Positions 14,101-14,586 of a stretch of 14,586 nucleotides of DNA are shown piece after piece. This DNA is from Dehalococcoidia bacterium (GTDB lineage Bacteria; Chloroflexota; Dehalococcoidia; GIF9; AB-539-J10). The notes beneath the pieces were generated by a model, which had not been told where the DNA came from, did no database searches, and worked only from the letters and a program-made list of their open reading frames with translations. The stretch spans positions 1-14,586 of the forward strand of contig JAUVYX010000005.1 of NCBI GenBank assembly GCA_030602865.1. Reading direction: 5' to 3'. Within the stretch, counting starts at the first letter, position 1. Every line of letters starts with the position of its first letter. The position numbers were made by a program, and so were the translations under genes.

Positions 14101-14135
14101 TCAGTAATCATCTTCATAGAAGTCTGTCGGATGAC

Positions 14136-14586
<451 letters not shown>

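Overview
The window is bacterial, gene-dense and made of three blocks. Base composition is moderate, and GTG and TTG starts are in use. The substrate-binding protein is a lipoprotein, and the partial gene at the right edge looks like a FabL-type enoyl-ACP reductase. This mix would fit an uncultured anaerobe-type lineage such as Chloroflexota (Dehalococcoidia) or a Desulfobacterota relative, but nothing in the window fixes the taxon, so this is a weak inference. No rRNA, tRNA, CRISPR array, insertion sequence or phage gene was seen. No gene-free stretch exceeds 300 bases; the longest is about 180 bases, before the DegV gene.

Block 1 (1-6098, + strand) is a surface-glycan locus. It holds a GT4 glycosyltransferase (5' end cut by the window), a left-handed beta-helix acetyltransferase, a small PglC-like phosphoglycosyl transferase, a DegT/PglE-like sugar aminotransferase, a membrane-bound CapD/PglF-type NDP-sugar 4,6-dehydratase and a VanZ-like membrane protein. 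Dehydratase, aminotransferase and acetyltransferase are the steps that make UDP-N,N'-diacetylbacillosamine-type sugars. The phosphoglycosyl transferase would load such a sugar onto undecaprenyl phosphate, and the glycosyltransferase would extend it. A lone VapB-type antitoxin gene with no visible toxin partner sits in the middle of this block.

Block 2 (6099-12025, + strand) starts with an intergenic region carrying a promoter-like element and a perfect 10-1-10 palindrome just upstream of a DegV-family (fatty-acid-binding) gene. A complete branched-chain-amino-acid-type ABC importer follows, in the order binding lipoprotein (livK-like), livH, livM, livG, livF. A long hairpin ending in a T run lies between the binding-protein gene and livH, and livH has a TTG start with a weak ribosome site. 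This arrangement would give more binding protein than permease. LivF has a cysteine in place of the Walker B catalytic glutamate.

Block 3 (12061-14586, - strand) converges on block 2. In transcription order it is an enoyl-ACP reductase of the FabL type (5' end beyond the window), fabF and fabG. These are reduction and condensation steps of type II fatty-acid elongation, with gaps of about 50 bases between genes, consistent with one operon.
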